The translations under genes and the position numbers were made by a program. The notes under the pieces were generated by a model that saw nothing but the letters and a program-made list of their open reading frames with translations, was not told where the DNA came from and did not search any database. 64,000 bases of DNA from Sipunculus nudus (Eukaryota; Annelida; Sipuncula; Golfingiida; Sipunculidae), in contig CM049315.1 of the NCBI GenBank assembly GCA_026874595.1, forward strand, positions 36,532,164-36,596,163, read 5' to 3'. Every line of letters starts with the position of its first letter. The stretch's first letter is position 1. This document shows, piece by piece, positions 25,648-38,541 of the stretch.

Positions 25648-26026
25648 GGAAAGTATTATTTTAAGTATTTGGTATGAAGTTCAATATGCATTTATATCAG
25701 GGTCTATATAACAAGTCACACTGAATTAAAATGTCTTACCAATACTAAGACTTAAAAACTACTTTTACTAATACTACTACAACGAATAATAATAAGAATA
25801 ATGTCAATATTTAAAACAATAGAATTTTTACAAATATTTATTATTGAATTAATTGAGTAAAATAGCAAATGATAACACTTGAAAAAGATATATATAATGT
25901 TCTCAATTATGTACATCAACAGTATCGAATCATATAAGAGAATATAAGTTATATATCAGTGTTAAAGTGTGAAAGCGTACTTACCACAAATGAAGCTAGC
26001 ACCAGGAAAACTTTAAAAGCATCCAT
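10295..26026 (-). CDS. Secreted astacin (M12A) metalloprotease with EGF-like and four ShK domains, gene copy 1
   Basis: Thirteen coding exons, read right to left: 25985-26026, 24656-24716, 23848-23941, 23508-23602, 22405-22525, 18486-18552, 17448-17651, 16198-16324, 14639-14770, 13594-13722, 13224-13349, 12161-12283, 10295-10413. They join in one frame to 1440 nt (479 residues plus TGA), every intron GT-AG. Seen: start in good context (AACATGG); hydrophobic signal peptide from residue 1; propeptide to about 74 ending GRFKR (furin-like); mature start near 75 followed by RRRWTNNQIPYVV; HELGHAIGFHHEQTRPDRD at 166-184 (zinc ligands H166, H170, H176; catalytic E167); Met-turn SIMHY at 221-225; C117/C269 and C139/C158 at the family disulfide spacing; EGF-like cysteines 273-301; Gly-Ser linker 302-314; ShK domains at 316-350, 359-393, 401-434 and 445-479. 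Known for the family: secreted zinc endopeptidases activated by propeptide removal. Substrate unknown; ShK modules may aid binding. Intron 5 holds a 2.75 kb transposon. The exon 6 donor (GTTCGT) is weak and is the least certain join. Confidence 0.9.
13112..13812. repeat. Tandem duplication carrying ShK exons 11 and 10 (gene 1)
   Basis: Two blocks, about 13112-13432 and 13451-13812, each hold one ShK exon plus matching intron on both sides (shared ttcaatgccttactcaaacg before the exon, ctgaccacttgc after). ShK1 and ShK2 differ at few residues. The pair arose by recent duplication of an exon with its flanks, before the whole unit duplicated, since copy 2 has the same pair. Confidence 0.85.
17041..17447 (-). 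repeat. Decayed array of exon-7-edge fragments in intron 7 (gene 1)
   Basis: Immediately downstream of the exon 7 donor, about six degenerate segments of 45-65 bp resemble the last ~60 bp of exon 7. Approximate starts: 17041, 17114, 17173, 17236, 17283, 17385. Read on the minus strand, several still spell Met-turn-like residues: YNYTSIMYY near 17385, DSYTSIMY then stop near 17114, YDYSSILYY near 17236 and QYDFTSL near 17283. The exon itself reads YDYTSIMHYGQY. The segment at 17041 keeps NSYNV with small indels. The 17173 segment is weak. None forms a full exon. Confidence 0.65.
19139..19360. repeat. Left palindrome-rich tandem array (43-bp unit, about five copies)
   Basis: The unit is two similar halves: GATAATTATC + TCGTTCCCACGC and GATAGTATC + TCGTGGCCACGC. 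Both GATAATTATC and CGTGGCCACG are perfect palindromes, so the array can form many hairpins. Later units vary (GCGTTAGTATC). Confidence 0.85.
19545..21213. repeat. Direct tandem duplication of about 837 bp inside the intron 5 element
   Basis: 19545-20381 and 20382-21213 are near-identical head-to-tail copies, each starting tagcccatttttatttg and containing a poly(G), a (TA)n and a poly(C) tract. They differ mainly in (TA)n length (19998-20063 against 20834-20892). Confidence 0.88.
21621..21874. repeat. Right palindrome-rich tandem array, inverted relative to the left
   Basis: Same 21/22-bp half-units as the left array in opposite orientation. The first 40 bases (21621-21660) form a perfect spacer-free palindrome centred between 21640 and 21641. 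Confidence 0.85.
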
Positions 26027-26114
26027 GTTGATAAGTGACGTCTGTGAGGAAACGGCTCCCGTACTGCAGGAACTCTGCCAGGCCCTGCTTTACGTTCCAG
26101 GTTCCATACCCGGA

Positions 26115-26123
26115 CTTTATATA
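26115..26123 (-). promoter_or_regulatory. TATA box of astacin gene 1
   Basis: On the minus strand the sequence reads TATATAAAG, a consensus TATA box, about 90 bp upstream of the start codon at 26024-26026. This would place transcription start near 26085-26090 and give a 5' UTR of about 60 nt without an intron. The start site itself is inferred. Confidence 0.7.
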
Positions 26124-26488
26124 GTTTTGGAGAGTATCCTAATATGGTGATGGCAGGGGAGTTGCCGGGGGGGGGGGGGGGGTGAGAGTTCATTAGTCAG
26201 CTCCCACAATTAGCCTAATTAAGTCATTATCATTAGTACATGGTCTTTTCTTTTCGGTTCAGCGGAGTTGCTTTGAACACTCTGCCACACCATGTTTAGA
26301 CTTGTGAGTGTCGATGTGGTAATGCAAGCGTGTCATCGTGTTTTCCCTTACCCTTGGTCCAGGCTTAACAACACAATATAGCTTTACTTGTTTAATCAGA
26401 CATAGAGCCCCATGGAACATCGGTCATTGAACATAATGTGTGACACTGAGATGTTTACTTGCTTAGTTACCATGGGGTACCCATGCAC

Positions 26489-26496
26489 TGACGTCA
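26489..26496. promoter_or_regulatory. CRE-like palindrome TGACGTCA upstream of gene 1
   Basis: A perfect cAMP-response-element palindrome about 460 bp upstream of the start codon. A nuclear-receptor-type extended half-site, TCAAGGTCA, follows at 26652-26660. Both persist in copy 2. Function is inferred; such short matches also arise by chance. Confidence 0.3.
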
Positions 26497-28201
26497 CTCA
26501 CCGTTAGCGTTCCCTGCCTACATTCGATCTGCTCTTATCCTCCACCATACCCCGCTGTGTGTAACCCAGGGATTCAAAAGGAAAAGTTGACAGAACATGC
26601 ACACGTTATTATTAATCAAGTTAAATGGCGGGTGTTTATAGGTGCGCTACATCAAGGTCAAGGTTAACGTCATCTGCATGCGAGAGTTTTGTATATATAG
26701 TCTTCTAAAATTCCGAGAAATCTTGTTTTTCTGAAGCAGGATGTTAAGTCCCGTCCCATACAAAGATCCTCTCACTGCCCCCGAGGTTAACCAAAATAGT
26801 TTCATGACTTATGTCATATTTTCGAAAACCTAATATACCGTCCCACAGTTAACATGTTTAAGTTTTGGTATTATTATTATTTTTTAACTCTATTTTTTTA
26901 TTTTATTATAATTAATTAATTATTTTTTTAATTTAAGCATTCACAATCGACAGGACTACCGTCCACAAGAGGCACACTAACATTACCAGTCCCAGAAACA
27001 CGGTGCGTATTTTGTTTTGTGTGTTTGGGGACAGGATAGGATTTTTTATTAAATTTTAAACCCTTTAAACATACTTTATTAAGTATCTCTGACATTTATG
27101 AACAAAAATATTTGATTAATTTAATTGGTCAATGAGAATCACCGCTTTTCAAAGAATGTGCCATTGTGTTGTGATTAGTCCACCGCCGTATTAAGAAACA
27201 AGTTGAAGATGCCAAGCCGTCCATTTCGGCCGTGTGTGTACCATGCGTCTCAAGTATCCCTGCGGCTATCATCATCAAATTTTGGATATATATTGATCAT
27301 AAGACATTGATCATGAGAAGATATCACTTACAGGTCGCGTTTCCTGCCATAGCTACTGCTGTGTAATCCCCCCCCACCCCACCCCATACACACACACACT
27401 TCTGAGTGACACCCAGGGATATCTTAGAATGAGAAAAAAGATGAGTATGAAAATAAAATGAATTATTTATTCCAAAATGTGGTATCTTTTCCTTGTATCG
27501 AAATTTCATGAATTTTTATGTATAGTGTCCCCATACATGTTTAGATAATGATCATGTGACTGACATGGGATTAGTGTTTGCTTGTGGCGCCACCTACAGT
27601 CTATGATTCGAATGGTGTCCGAATCAATAAGTAAATCCGTTAATCATTTTGCATTTAAAAGAGTTGTACATTATTTATACATTAAGGTTACCACGCACTT
27701 AGAGTTATGTAGGGGGGGGGGCACTATAAGAGTGTGAGAGTGGTGTTTTAACCAAATTATTCCTAATTGGTAATTGTTAGAATGTTTACATTACATTCTT
27801 TGTAATTTTGTATCTGTCCCTAAATGGCTAATTACTGTTGGTATAATTGGCAGTTCAGTTAAAACGAAAAACATGTTCAGGCAGGGTGACACTGAGGTTA
27901 GAGCTAATTAGCAGGAAATGACAATTGAATTATTCAAAGAAAATCGCACCTTTGTGTATAGTGCCAATCAAGGTGAGAGTTCACTCTTGTGCTGTTAGAG
28001 TTAATCATTAGTTACAGGTCATTGATTTCATACTAACGTTCAAACAACAATGTTTATAATTACGAGAGAGAGGGAGGGAAAATATAAATTGTTAAAAAGA
28101 ATTAAAGTGAGGGTGACAGAGGTATGAAAGCTACCATAGAGCGAGAGGAAGGGGGCTGACAGAATGACAGGGTTTACATGTATAAACATAGAGGGATTTG
28201 C

Positions 28202-28234
<33 letters not shown>

Positions 28235-28440
28235 GAAAGACAGAGAATAAATGAATGAGAGAAAGACTCGGAGAGAAAGGACCATGCATTTAACTGTTAT
28301 TATTTGTCCTATTTGTTTCTATTTGTTACTTTTTAAATAGCAATAGAGCATTGGAACGCATCGATTTCTATAAAATTGATTTTCTTCTTACTTATTACAA
28401 TTTATAATAATATAATTACAATTTAAACTCTTCCGCGCCT

Positions 28441-28788
28441 TATACATAAGGGAAACACGAGAAATACAGAATAACGCAAATAGCTCCCTTGTCCTGGATT
28501 TGCCTGAAAAGGCCAAAAATTGCCGTTGAAAGGGTTGATTATGAATAACTAGTTCATGCAATTGAATGCGATTTTCATCTGACTCGCCCGTTTAGTTTAT
28601 GTGAGAACCACGACCAATTAAACAGCAAAACCATCGCCGAATAAGTTATCTTTTAGCATACCTGACATGCGTCATTCTAGTGATTACTATGTTGAATCAT
28701 ACGCTCAGTTGTGTCAAAAAGAGTAAAAGTCAAACTGACAAACAATTATTTGTTAACGAAGCGTAGTCATTTAATTGGACCATATCTA
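28441..28788 (+). repeat. Left arm of long inverted repeat, copy 2
   Basis: Copy 2 counterpart of 218-565; partner arm at about 35351-35684. Copy 3 keeps only the left arm (about 54140-54487), with changes that sometimes match the inverted arm better, for example ggatatgcct. Confidence 0.65.
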
Positions 28789-30569
28789 TGCCATACATGA
28801 TCTCCTATTAGCTAGAATTACTGTGAAATTTGATGCAATATGATAGATTCAAACCATGCTGTGTCTAGGGTTTGAACATTGTACCCAGGCCATGTGTGTC
28901 CTGTATGTGATATACACACTCCTCATTTTCTTATTTGATATTACATACAGTTACCCGGTAGTTTGATAAAGATGGGTTGAACTGTTATGGCATCACAGAT
29001 GTAATTGCCACATTTTCATTGAGTTAATTATAAAACTTGCCGCTATAGATGCCTGACCAATGCCTCCAGTTAGGCTTGCGTTTGGTAAGAGGCGGTGAAA
29101 CATTTTGAACAGTGCCACGTATATCTTCGTCTAAACCAACTTGCGCTGTTATTCATCTTATGCCAAGCATAACCCATGGATTCATCGGGCCAAGCATAAC
29201 CCATGGATTCATCGGAAGCTAACTCAGTGAGTCATCGCATGATCTCTCATATCCTGTTTAAGTATTCACCAGCAGGGTAGAAAAATATATTAATTTGATA
29301 ATTTTTATTATCAGGGATTTCGAAGTCTTTTTTAAAGAGTAAAGCGGGACGTACGGGATATCCCCTAATACCTAATGCCGGTGCACATAGGGTGAAAAGC
29401 ATGACCTTATAATTTTTATTTTTTTTAAGGTATATTTGGTGAGATGAAGTCTCATGGTATTGTCTGATGTGTATTTTAAAGTGTTTCGGCGTATAATTAT
29501 GAAAAAAATCAGAAAGACCAATTCTGATACATTATGTTTCCTGTAATATTTTAAAATTGCTGGCTTGCTGAGACTTGACATCGCAACCCGTACTTCCTTA
29601 TCTCCGAGCAATCTTACAGTCATCTGCCAGTATGACATATCTAGTTTCTCTGAGCTGAAAGTCCCGTGTCACGTGTAATGACAGAGATCTTATCTGCGTT
29701 TAACACGCTTCTGGTTAAAATTAGAGAATAACATGAATTGTGGCCAGAAAGCGAGGGCTGTGCTCATCGCTAAGGAATTGTATGAATCTCATGTGACGTC
29801 ACACTGTTGGGGTTCTACATGAAGTTTTGTTATAATATGTCTAGGTATATGGAGCTACCTTATTTTTGGAGGCAAGGCTCCTGTTGAAGTCTCTATTACG
29901 TATCTTGCTCTATTTGACAAAACCCGCACAGCTGACTCATTCGGCCCGAACACGGCAGATGATCAATGAGGGCAATGCTTATGTATGAGGTCCAGTGTTT
30001 TGTGCGTGTTATTGGCTTGTAACCTGCCAATCGGGAGAAGTGCTGACCAGGAGCTACGTCATTAAATTAATTATTATTTATATCATATAAACTTTATTTA
30101 TTTAACATGAATTGTGCAAATAGTTAGTTAAACTAATTAGACCACTCTCCGTGGTGAGTGCGGTAGTGGCTAGAGGTGGTGGAAACCGGAGAACCCGGAG
30201 AAAACCACCGACTGTTGACGACTAACAGAACCCGTCTCTCTCTCTCTCTCTGTCTCTCTCTCTCTCGCTATCTAGCTATCTATCTGTCTAGCTATCTATC
30301 TATTCCATCTATTCTATATACATATATAAGCTTTCCATTTGATATTAACAATCACATAAAATATAAGCCAGTTGTACTTTAAACAGATACATTTGACACA
30401 ATAAAAATATCCGTATCAAGCTTTTCATAAAAATGATTAATGAATAGACAAAGCATTTATGCAAATCTAAGTGTAAACAGCAAAAGTGGATATGTATATA
30501 TATATTTATATATGTTGCTATATAGTTTACCCTATATAGCAACATATATAAATATAAATATAAATATAA

Positions 30570-30617
<48 letters not shown>

Positions 30618-30792
30618 CCAAATGCCCTTGCTGCCTGCATAACCGCAGTGTTCAGAGGGCACGATAACCGGGACGATACGCATGCGCAGTCACCTCTCTG
30701 ATACGGGTTGACGTTTTCTGTAAGGAAGTATTAACTCGCTAACTGTCAGCAGATACTGATTATGCCAGACGACTGTGATGTAAGGAGCTAGC

Positions 30793-30848
30793 ATGGCGCT
30801 GTTTGGCTACGTTATTCTTGCCGCATGTGTAGCGATACAAATATACAG
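30793..30848 (+). other. Candidate signal-peptide first exon, copy 2 (speculative)
   Basis: Same reading as copy 1, also followed by GAAGGT in place of a GT donor. Confidence 0.22.
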
Positions 30849-32494
30849 GAAGGTGATTTTATTTATCACACACACACACACATGTTATATTATAAATTCT
30901 ATAATATACACTGTTTATCTCAAAATACAATGAGTTTAAATAGGATTTACAAATATAAATCAAACATTGTGTCCGTGGCATATAGTTATAGGGATTTTGT
31001 CTGAAAATGGCTTTCATGTTTATTTATGAGACGAATATTAGAAAATGCCTACTTAATGCATTAATGTAAAAGCCCGATTAAGGTTATGGTACAAGTATAT
31101 ATCATGATATATCCGACTTGACCATTTGCCTTCCTGGAGTTCAAGGCCTTTTCAGTCTGACAGCTTTCCAGACCCGCTGTGTAGTCCTATACACTTGTCT
31201 GCCGCCCAACACCAGAACCCATTCAATCTTGGGTGAAGGACAAAACTATGGACAGGGGATCTGGCTGTGGGTACCTATTAAGATCACGAAATGTTTACTT
31301 ATCATATATGTTATTTCAGAAGATAATATTCTAGCTTTTGAACATCTCGGCCATCATAGGTAAACGCTATTCAAAATCGTAGTGATATATGACCAATGGC
31401 TGATGAATATGAGCTGAAAAAACATTGTCCCAACAGCAGCTGTTTGTCTGTTACCCCTTCGGGCTTGAAGTTCTTATACAGTAACCCGATACATCCACAG
31501 GAAAAGGGTTCCAGCCAGCTTAATGAATGTATGTGTAATTTATATCTCATGTTGGTCATATCAATAGAGCGGCGCGGATGGAAACTTATGTGCCTATCTG
31601 GCATAAACTCAGCTATATAAAGGGTGCTACGTATCGCAGACGTCTCCATTGCTTCTACAAAATATAATGGAATACAAAGGGCTGCTTTCTTGGAAATACC
31701 AAGTAACGTCATTATTTTTATACAGGCCTCTTTTCTCTCTGAAGATGTTATACAAACTAATGGTGTACCAATCAATCGATAATTTAGATAATGGGATTTT
31801 TTTTTTCATAATCGATTCAATTGATTGAATTTTGCATAATCAATCACAAACGATTATATGTATGCATTTCAAAAGAACTCATATTATCCCGATAAAACAC
31901 TCTTATTCTTTCAGAGAAATATGAAAGACAGGACATGAAACAACATACAGCATTTTACCGATTCCTACCGAAAATAAAAACATTAGGATTTGGTATACAT
32001 TGACCCAATATAAGAACATTAATGTCGGGGAGATACTTAAAATAATATATACCAAGTATCTAGTGAACTATAATTCGTATAACACACTTGTAAATGATAA
32101 TATGATTATATTTTAATCAATATGTAGAATAATATATACCAAATATATAGTGAAATATAATTGTTATAACACACTTGTAAAAGAAGATATGTTTATATGT
32201 CAATCAATAAACATCATTATATGTTGCCTAAATGTAATGTTTGTCATAAATGTCATGAGAACAACCTTGAGTGTACGAATCTGAATTTATTTATTTCTTA
32301 TGAAAGGAAATCTAACATTGAATATGAGGTATTATTGATGATTGTTACATGTGCCATTTTTTAGTTTTTCTTTACTTTATTTTGGTGGAGCTAACCGCCT
32401 CCATTCATTAATGCTGACTTATCTAATTCTTAAACTAAGTATTTACATCTGCAGATATCATTTCGGTTTGTGACTGCACTAGACTTGGTTTTAG

Positions 32495-32797
32495 CACTCG
32501 CAACCTGTCATTCTATTTTATATCCTGGTGTCACCCAGGCCCAGCGTCTACCGCCCCTGCGAGTCCTGGTTGTGTGTTCATCCCCTTTGCCGGGTCATCA
32601 CACCGAGAAAGCTCCCAAAGACGCACTTATTTGTGAGTGATACACGGCTGTGGTTTATAGCCTTCCCATTAAGCCCGCAGAGCGCTCACCATGGGTGGGG
32701 GCCGACCGAGAAAACCTCACCACTCCACGGCTGAGATTTGAACTCACGACCTCCCAAGCAGAGTCCTGTGCTCTACCCCTGAGCCACAGAGTCCGGT
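32495..32797 (-). mobile_element. tRNA-derived SINE, copy 2
   Basis: Same SINE at the same unit position; promoter boxes and putative target-site duplication unchanged. Confidence 0.65.
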
Positions 32798-33589
32798 CTT
32801 GTTTTAGATAGTAGTTTTGAATTCTCGTTGTCACACTGGGCATGTCAATGGCAACACACGGTTTTTCCTGCAACAAAATTGTATACATCCATTTGCTTTA
32901 TCTGGCGATACTGGCGAGCGATTTTATCAGATGATTTCCCCAAAACTATCGCGAATTTTAATCTTGTAATCTCTATAATTATCACAGCAGTTTATAATCT
33001 AGCTCTGGTACAACTTCTTTAACTGTCTTAACTATCACTGTTACTGTTACTGTGGGGCCAAATAGGTTGGTTTTTCAGTCATCGCGAATAAATTTATTTT
33101 GATTATCTATAGCATTCACAGATATTGATCTCCGGCCGCTCGGACATTTCTCGCAAAAAAAAAAATAAAAAAATAACATTTCGATCAATTATGTTACCCA
33201 TTTTAAATGTTTAACAAAACTATTATGTTATTACCCTATTGTCCCATGATTATGTGATTTTGTTTATCGAAAATGTATAATATCATATTATAATAATTAC
33301 CCTCCTGCACCGAGTTCTAAAAATAGAATTGCCGATAATACATATATACGTTCTTTCTGTCTTTACTATTAGTTTACTTCTACTGCTGCTACTGTACTAT
33401 CATAATTACTGTACTATAACTATTACTTAACTTCTTTAACTATAAATATAACTTTATCCTGACATGCAGATGTTATGTGAAATACAGCCACCCTGTGAAC
33501 TGAAATATTACAACATGGGTAAAATATAAAATTAGAGTAAAATAACCTTACATGTGACTTGTTTGTTTAATAATTAAAATATTATTGTT

Positions 33590-33635
<46 letters not shown>

Positions 33636-33922
33636 AAATAAAGAATTGTTCAAAACAAAATTGTGGCATAAGTCCGCACTAGGCCGCACTGTCCGCACTA
33701 GGCCATAGACTCTCCCCGCCATGAAAGCGCGCAGTGATAAATTAACACAGAGACAATAAAATTTAATTAATAATAAAAGTACTCGGACTTGTATATCTCG
33801 GCGTTTAAGAGTGGATTTGCGAAGATGAAAATATGTCACTGTAATGATATTCATAAAACCGAATTGGCTATGATATTTTACTTCTACCGTCTCTCGGCGA
33901 TCATGCCATGGCGAGGGTTTAG

Positions 33923-34029
33923 GATATTGTTGATTATGATGCTCATTACAATGAACATCTGAACGTAGACGAGATAGATGCTACGATGGACCCTGAGAAC
34001 CTGATAACAGATGATGAAGAAATGCTTAT
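33923..34029 (+). other. Candidate internal exon coding an acidic peptide, copy 2 (speculative)
   Basis: Identical by eye to 5704-5810, including both splice-like sites. Confidence 0.22.
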
Positions 34030-34050
34030 GTATGTTAATATGACACTATT

Positions 34051-34120
<70 letters not shown>

Positions 34121-34388
34121 CTTTCTTGAAATTTAAAACAATTTATCATGAAATTAATAATAAAAAAATCATCTAATAATAAGATAAATCATTTATACTG
34201 AAAAAAAATCAATAATGTTTAAATATAAGGCAAAATAAATGCCCCAGCTGTGACACACGGACTGACAATAGGTGCTAACATCAATAGTAAACACACTGTA
34301 TAAACTGTATTGACAAAATTTATATAACAGTGGACAAAATGCGTGCGTTAAATTTTCACTAACAATATGAGCCTGACGTCTAATATTT

Positions 34389-34609
34389 TAAACTTTATTT
34401 ATTTTACATTGATTGTACAACTAGTTATAATAACTAATACGAGGCACTCTCCATGGCTCGGTTGTTGGCGCTCGATAGTCAGTAAGGATGGAGGGACCCG
34501 GAGGACCCGAGGAAAACCATCGGCTTTGGACGGACCACCACAACCCACTCTCATAGCCACGCCGGGAATTAAATCATTTAACCACTCAGCCATCCAGTCG
34601 GCGAACGAT
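34389..34609 (-). mobile_element. Related tRNA-like SINE repeat, copy 2
   Basis: Copy 2 counterpart of 6150-6370, essentially unchanged; adjacent poly(C) tract is longer. Confidence 0.45.
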
Positions 34610-35350
34610 ATTAAAGGGCGCAATAGACACACAGACCCCTCCCCCCCTCCCCCCCCCCCCCCACCACACCTTGGTTTAACTGACCCGGGGCCTGTGAGTT
34701 ATTAAAGTGCTATTTCTCGTTTGTCCGACAAGATTCCTTATTATTTCGAACAACAATCACACCCAAATGACATTAAATTTTCTTATTTTGATTGATGATT
34801 CGCGATTTAGTTGGGCAGGGAGCAAGTTTTATGGCACTGTCAACGGGAGAAATAAAGCTTTTCATTGCATCGACTGGGCAACACAAGGACAGAGACAAAA
34901 GTACACTTAACAGTATTACTCAAGAATGATCCCCGGAAAATAGGAGCGGAGATTCCTTATAACTAAATTTTGTTTGTTTGGATCTAATATAAATGTTCAT
35001 ACTTCATCAGAACTGTTTCTGGCTTGATCCAGTTGTGGCTCAATAAGCCCTATAACTTGGTCTTGGCCATAGTACTGTATGATGCGAGATTATGTTTGAA
35101 TCTTACCGGATGTAAAAGTTCAGTTTGTTTGTCCACGTTGTTGCGGCTCTACTATTGTGACCCGGTTCCGGTCCGCCGACATGAAGTCGACATGAGACAA
35201 ACAAGAAAACGACGGACCGTTGAGACGACTCTTGCTTGGGACGAATGAGTATATATATAGGGAAACCCCCAGCCCAGTGGTTTCCCGGTACTGGCGCTCA
35301 CTGATCCTTCTTTCACACTTAGTTATACATTCAGCATATATAAGTTTTTA

Positions 35351-35681
35351 TTTTTCCGAATAAACAACTCCGCTTCGTAAACAAAAATTTGGTTCTCAGT
35401 TTAATTTTAACTCTTTATTAAATATTTCAGCATATGACTCGACATAGTAATCACTAGAATGACGCAAATCAGGTATGTTAAAAAGATAACGTTTTCGGCT
35501 ATTGTTTTTCTATTTAATTGGCCCCGGTTCTCACGGAAACTAAACGGGCGATTCACAGGAAAATCATGTTTAATTGCATACCCCATTTAATCATGACGAA
35601 CCCTTTAAACGGCTCAATTTTTTTGCCGTTCAGGCATATCCAGGACATGGGAGCGGAATTCTGTATTCCTCGTGTTTCTCC

Positions 35682-35684
<3 letters not shown>
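35351..35684 (-). repeat. Right arm of long inverted repeat, copy 2
   Basis: Copy 2 counterpart of 7105-7437. Confidence 0.65.
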
Positions 35685-35745
<61 letters not shown>

Positions 35746-35761
35746 GGAGAATATATATATA

Positions 35762-36677
35762 TTAGGGCTGTATCAATATATCGATATATCGATATATCGA
35801 TACGAATCGATACACGACGTTGATACGATAACCGAAATGCGTTGCATGCTGTATTGGTCGTATCGATTGCTTGCTGATGAATAGCATTCTAACTCTAACT
35901 TTACATATAACCATGACGATATATAAATCTAAATGCACTGCAGCCTATATATTTGTTGCTTTGGCTTTTAAGACTTGTTAATAAATGTATATACGCATGC
36001 ACGTCAGTACTTCCATGACAAGCATGCGTATGTGAGCGATAATAGAAGAATGATAATAACGTTTATCTTTATTAATGAAATCGATATTCACATCACATAT
36101 TGCTACTAGGAATAAGGTACATTCACGTATATATCCTTTCTATCTATATATATGTCATTTAATCTCTAGTTTTTTATTTACGCAGCCGGTCAAAGGTTAC
36201 TCGGAACTCCCGCGTTCGACATCAGATATCAAATGAATGGTTAAAGCCTGAGGACAAATCCTGTACAAACAGGAGAGTGACTAATGGGATTCATATTCAC
36301 AGAATTGTACAAAACTGTGTTATTACATAACATAAAAGACAGCCTATGATCTTCCCCACCAAATGCAAAAGAACATGTTTGTGCGGGGGGGGGGGGGGAT
36401 GCTAAGGGCTAAAAGAAGATCGAAATTTTGCTAGTCTTGATCAGATGGAATTTTATAATTAAAAGCAACTGGTTTGTTTATTTATTTAATATCAAGCTTA
36501 AGCTGCTTAAGTGCATAGCATACTAAATATGTCGCATGTTAAAATAAAAAAAAAACATTTAAAAACAAGAAACAGAGCTTTTATTAAGAAATGAAACATA
36601 TCGTCAATACGTATCGGTATCGAATTAACTGTATCGCAATACGTATTGTACCGGAAGAGGCGGACCGATACTCAGCC

Positions 36678-36681
<4 letters not shown>
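35762..36681. mobile_element. TIR element with TAGGGCTG ends, copy 2
   Basis: Copy 2 counterpart of 7499-8419, same ends and interior; the right end reads TAGGGCTGAGTATCGG. Confidence 0.45.
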
Positions 36682-36721
<40 letters not shown>

Positions 36722-38322
36722 CATATATGATAAAGAAACATGTAATTATATGAAACCATAATATAAATATTATATTTATTTATTATGACATATTTTGATG
36801 TTTGAGTGCAAAGATAGATCTTGGCGGAGAGAGAGAGAGACAGCGAGAGAGAGAAGAAATGATTGAGAGAAAGACTCAGACAGAAAGGAGGACCATGCAA
36901 GGAAGGACTTATTTAACTGGTATTATTTTTTCTACTATTGTTACTATTTTTTACATTCCAATTGTTCTCGGGGTAATTCTGAACCCTAGAGCATAAAGGA
37001 TTTGGATAACATAGACCTAATTTCAGGTTTCCAAAGATATATTCCAGGGACTTCGCTGGATATGAAGTTAGAAGATTCTAGGTTCAAAGGTTACGATTTA
37101 TGCCTGGCTGTTGGACAACTGCTTCTTTGAAGGTCTCAAACAAAGTGAAAAAAAAATCGTAAAAACTTGGAAAATACAGACGGCGTCACCAGTCTGCAGA
37201 ACTGAAGAAACACTCCATGATCAATATGCATGCACAAAAAATATTGTGATCAATATATTAGTTATTGAGATACTGGCGCTTTTGTATCAAATTTTTAATT
37301 ATTCTGGGGGGGGGGGGGTACTGTCTATCCCCATAGGTCACAGGATATGGGAAACAGAGACCTAATTTCAGGTTTCCAAGGAGATTTTTCATAAATCTCC
37401 CTGGATGTCAAGTTAGAGTTATCTAGGTTCAGCGGTTACTTTTTGTGCATGGTTTGTGTCTGGACAAACAGACGGACGGAAAGACAGACAGAAAAACAGA
37501 AGGACGCAGAGAATGGTTGATCGCTACAGCACAGATGACTTTTAGTCAGATGGCTGAAAAAAACTGCAGGCAAACAACTATAGTCCCCCGAGATAAAGTG
37601 TTTATAACTGCCGACCATACTAAAACTTATTATATATTACATTTATTATACTGTGTTAAAAAATTTACAGAAACATGAAAACACATGAGAAATTGCTGCA
37701 TTCGGCAAAGCTTGCATTAGAATTCGCAAAGATTGATTCAACTGCCTCGCAGAAAGATATAGGGAAAACAGGGTCTTTCATTCGTGGCTGTGCCCCTCTG
37801 AACCCGGTATGAATAAAAATTGCCCTCCTCTAGCAGATGATCCAGGATGATCCGGTAACTCTATTCACATCACGATGAAAAAAAAAAGAGGGCGCTGACT
37901 GGCCATCTCGACACGGTTTTTTTATGACATTTTATCTGAGAGCTATCCGCTGGATCTAACATATTGTGATTATTTAAGGTTAAGGCGCTGGGGAAAGAAA
38001 GAGCAATATTATCTCGATTCAAACTGAAGGATTACTTTGATTTGACAAAGTTGCTTCGAGTTGTTTCTGGCGAATTGCATATGTATGCATGTGTGTGTGG
38101 TTGTGTGTGTGTGTGGGGGGGGGGGTCTTGTTTAAAGAAAAACTTTCTTCAAGAAACATATGAGGTGCAACATGTTGTGCACCACATTCTTATGTAACCT
38201 GCCGGCTCGAGGTCCACTGCCGGAAAAACAAATCTACACCAAACTTTGACTGTTATCCTGTTGTCCTTTTCTCAAATGTATATTTTTTAATAAAGAAGGA
38301 GAAACATTTATGCGTATAGACA

Positions 38323-38328
38323 TTTATT
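38323..38328 (-). terminator. Polyadenylation signal AATAAA, gene 2
   Basis: Equivalent AATAAA in copy 2, 214 bp past the stop codon at 38542, with the same surroundings. Confidence 0.6.
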
Positions 38329-38541
38329 GCAGATAAAAAATAATACGCTATCCCAGCCCTCGTTATGCCAGCATATGTTCCGCAGACTTAAGATACGGAG
38401 TAAATGTGAGTATACAAATGAAAAAACTAAAATTACATAAAAGAAATATACGTTTTTCAGAAATGTTTGTGGGAAAACCATGAAAAAAATAGGTCCTCTT
38501 GTGCGGTCATCGTCAGCTGTTCCTAATACGTCCAAAAGGTG

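Larger units (their letters stand above)
1..28223. repeat. Segmental duplication copy 1
   Basis: Every landmark here recurs about 28.22-28.27 kb to the right, up to about 19.13 kb. Past the copy-1-only insertion the offset falls to about 25.69 kb. The first window base already lies within the unit, so the true left edge is not visible. Content left to right: 3' flank of the gene with SINEs and TIR elements (1-10294), the minus-strand gene (10295-26026), and its 5' flank (26027-28223). Confidence 0.95.
26027..28223. other. 5' flank of gene 1 up to the unit junction
   Basis: Promoter region plus intergenic DNA. Holds the TATA box, the CRE-like site, poly(G) runs at 26167-26182 and near 27712-27721, a T-rich stretch near 26880-26940 and a (GA)n/(GACA)n tract at 28200-28235 at the copy 1/2 junction. 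No exon recognised. Confidence 0.6.
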
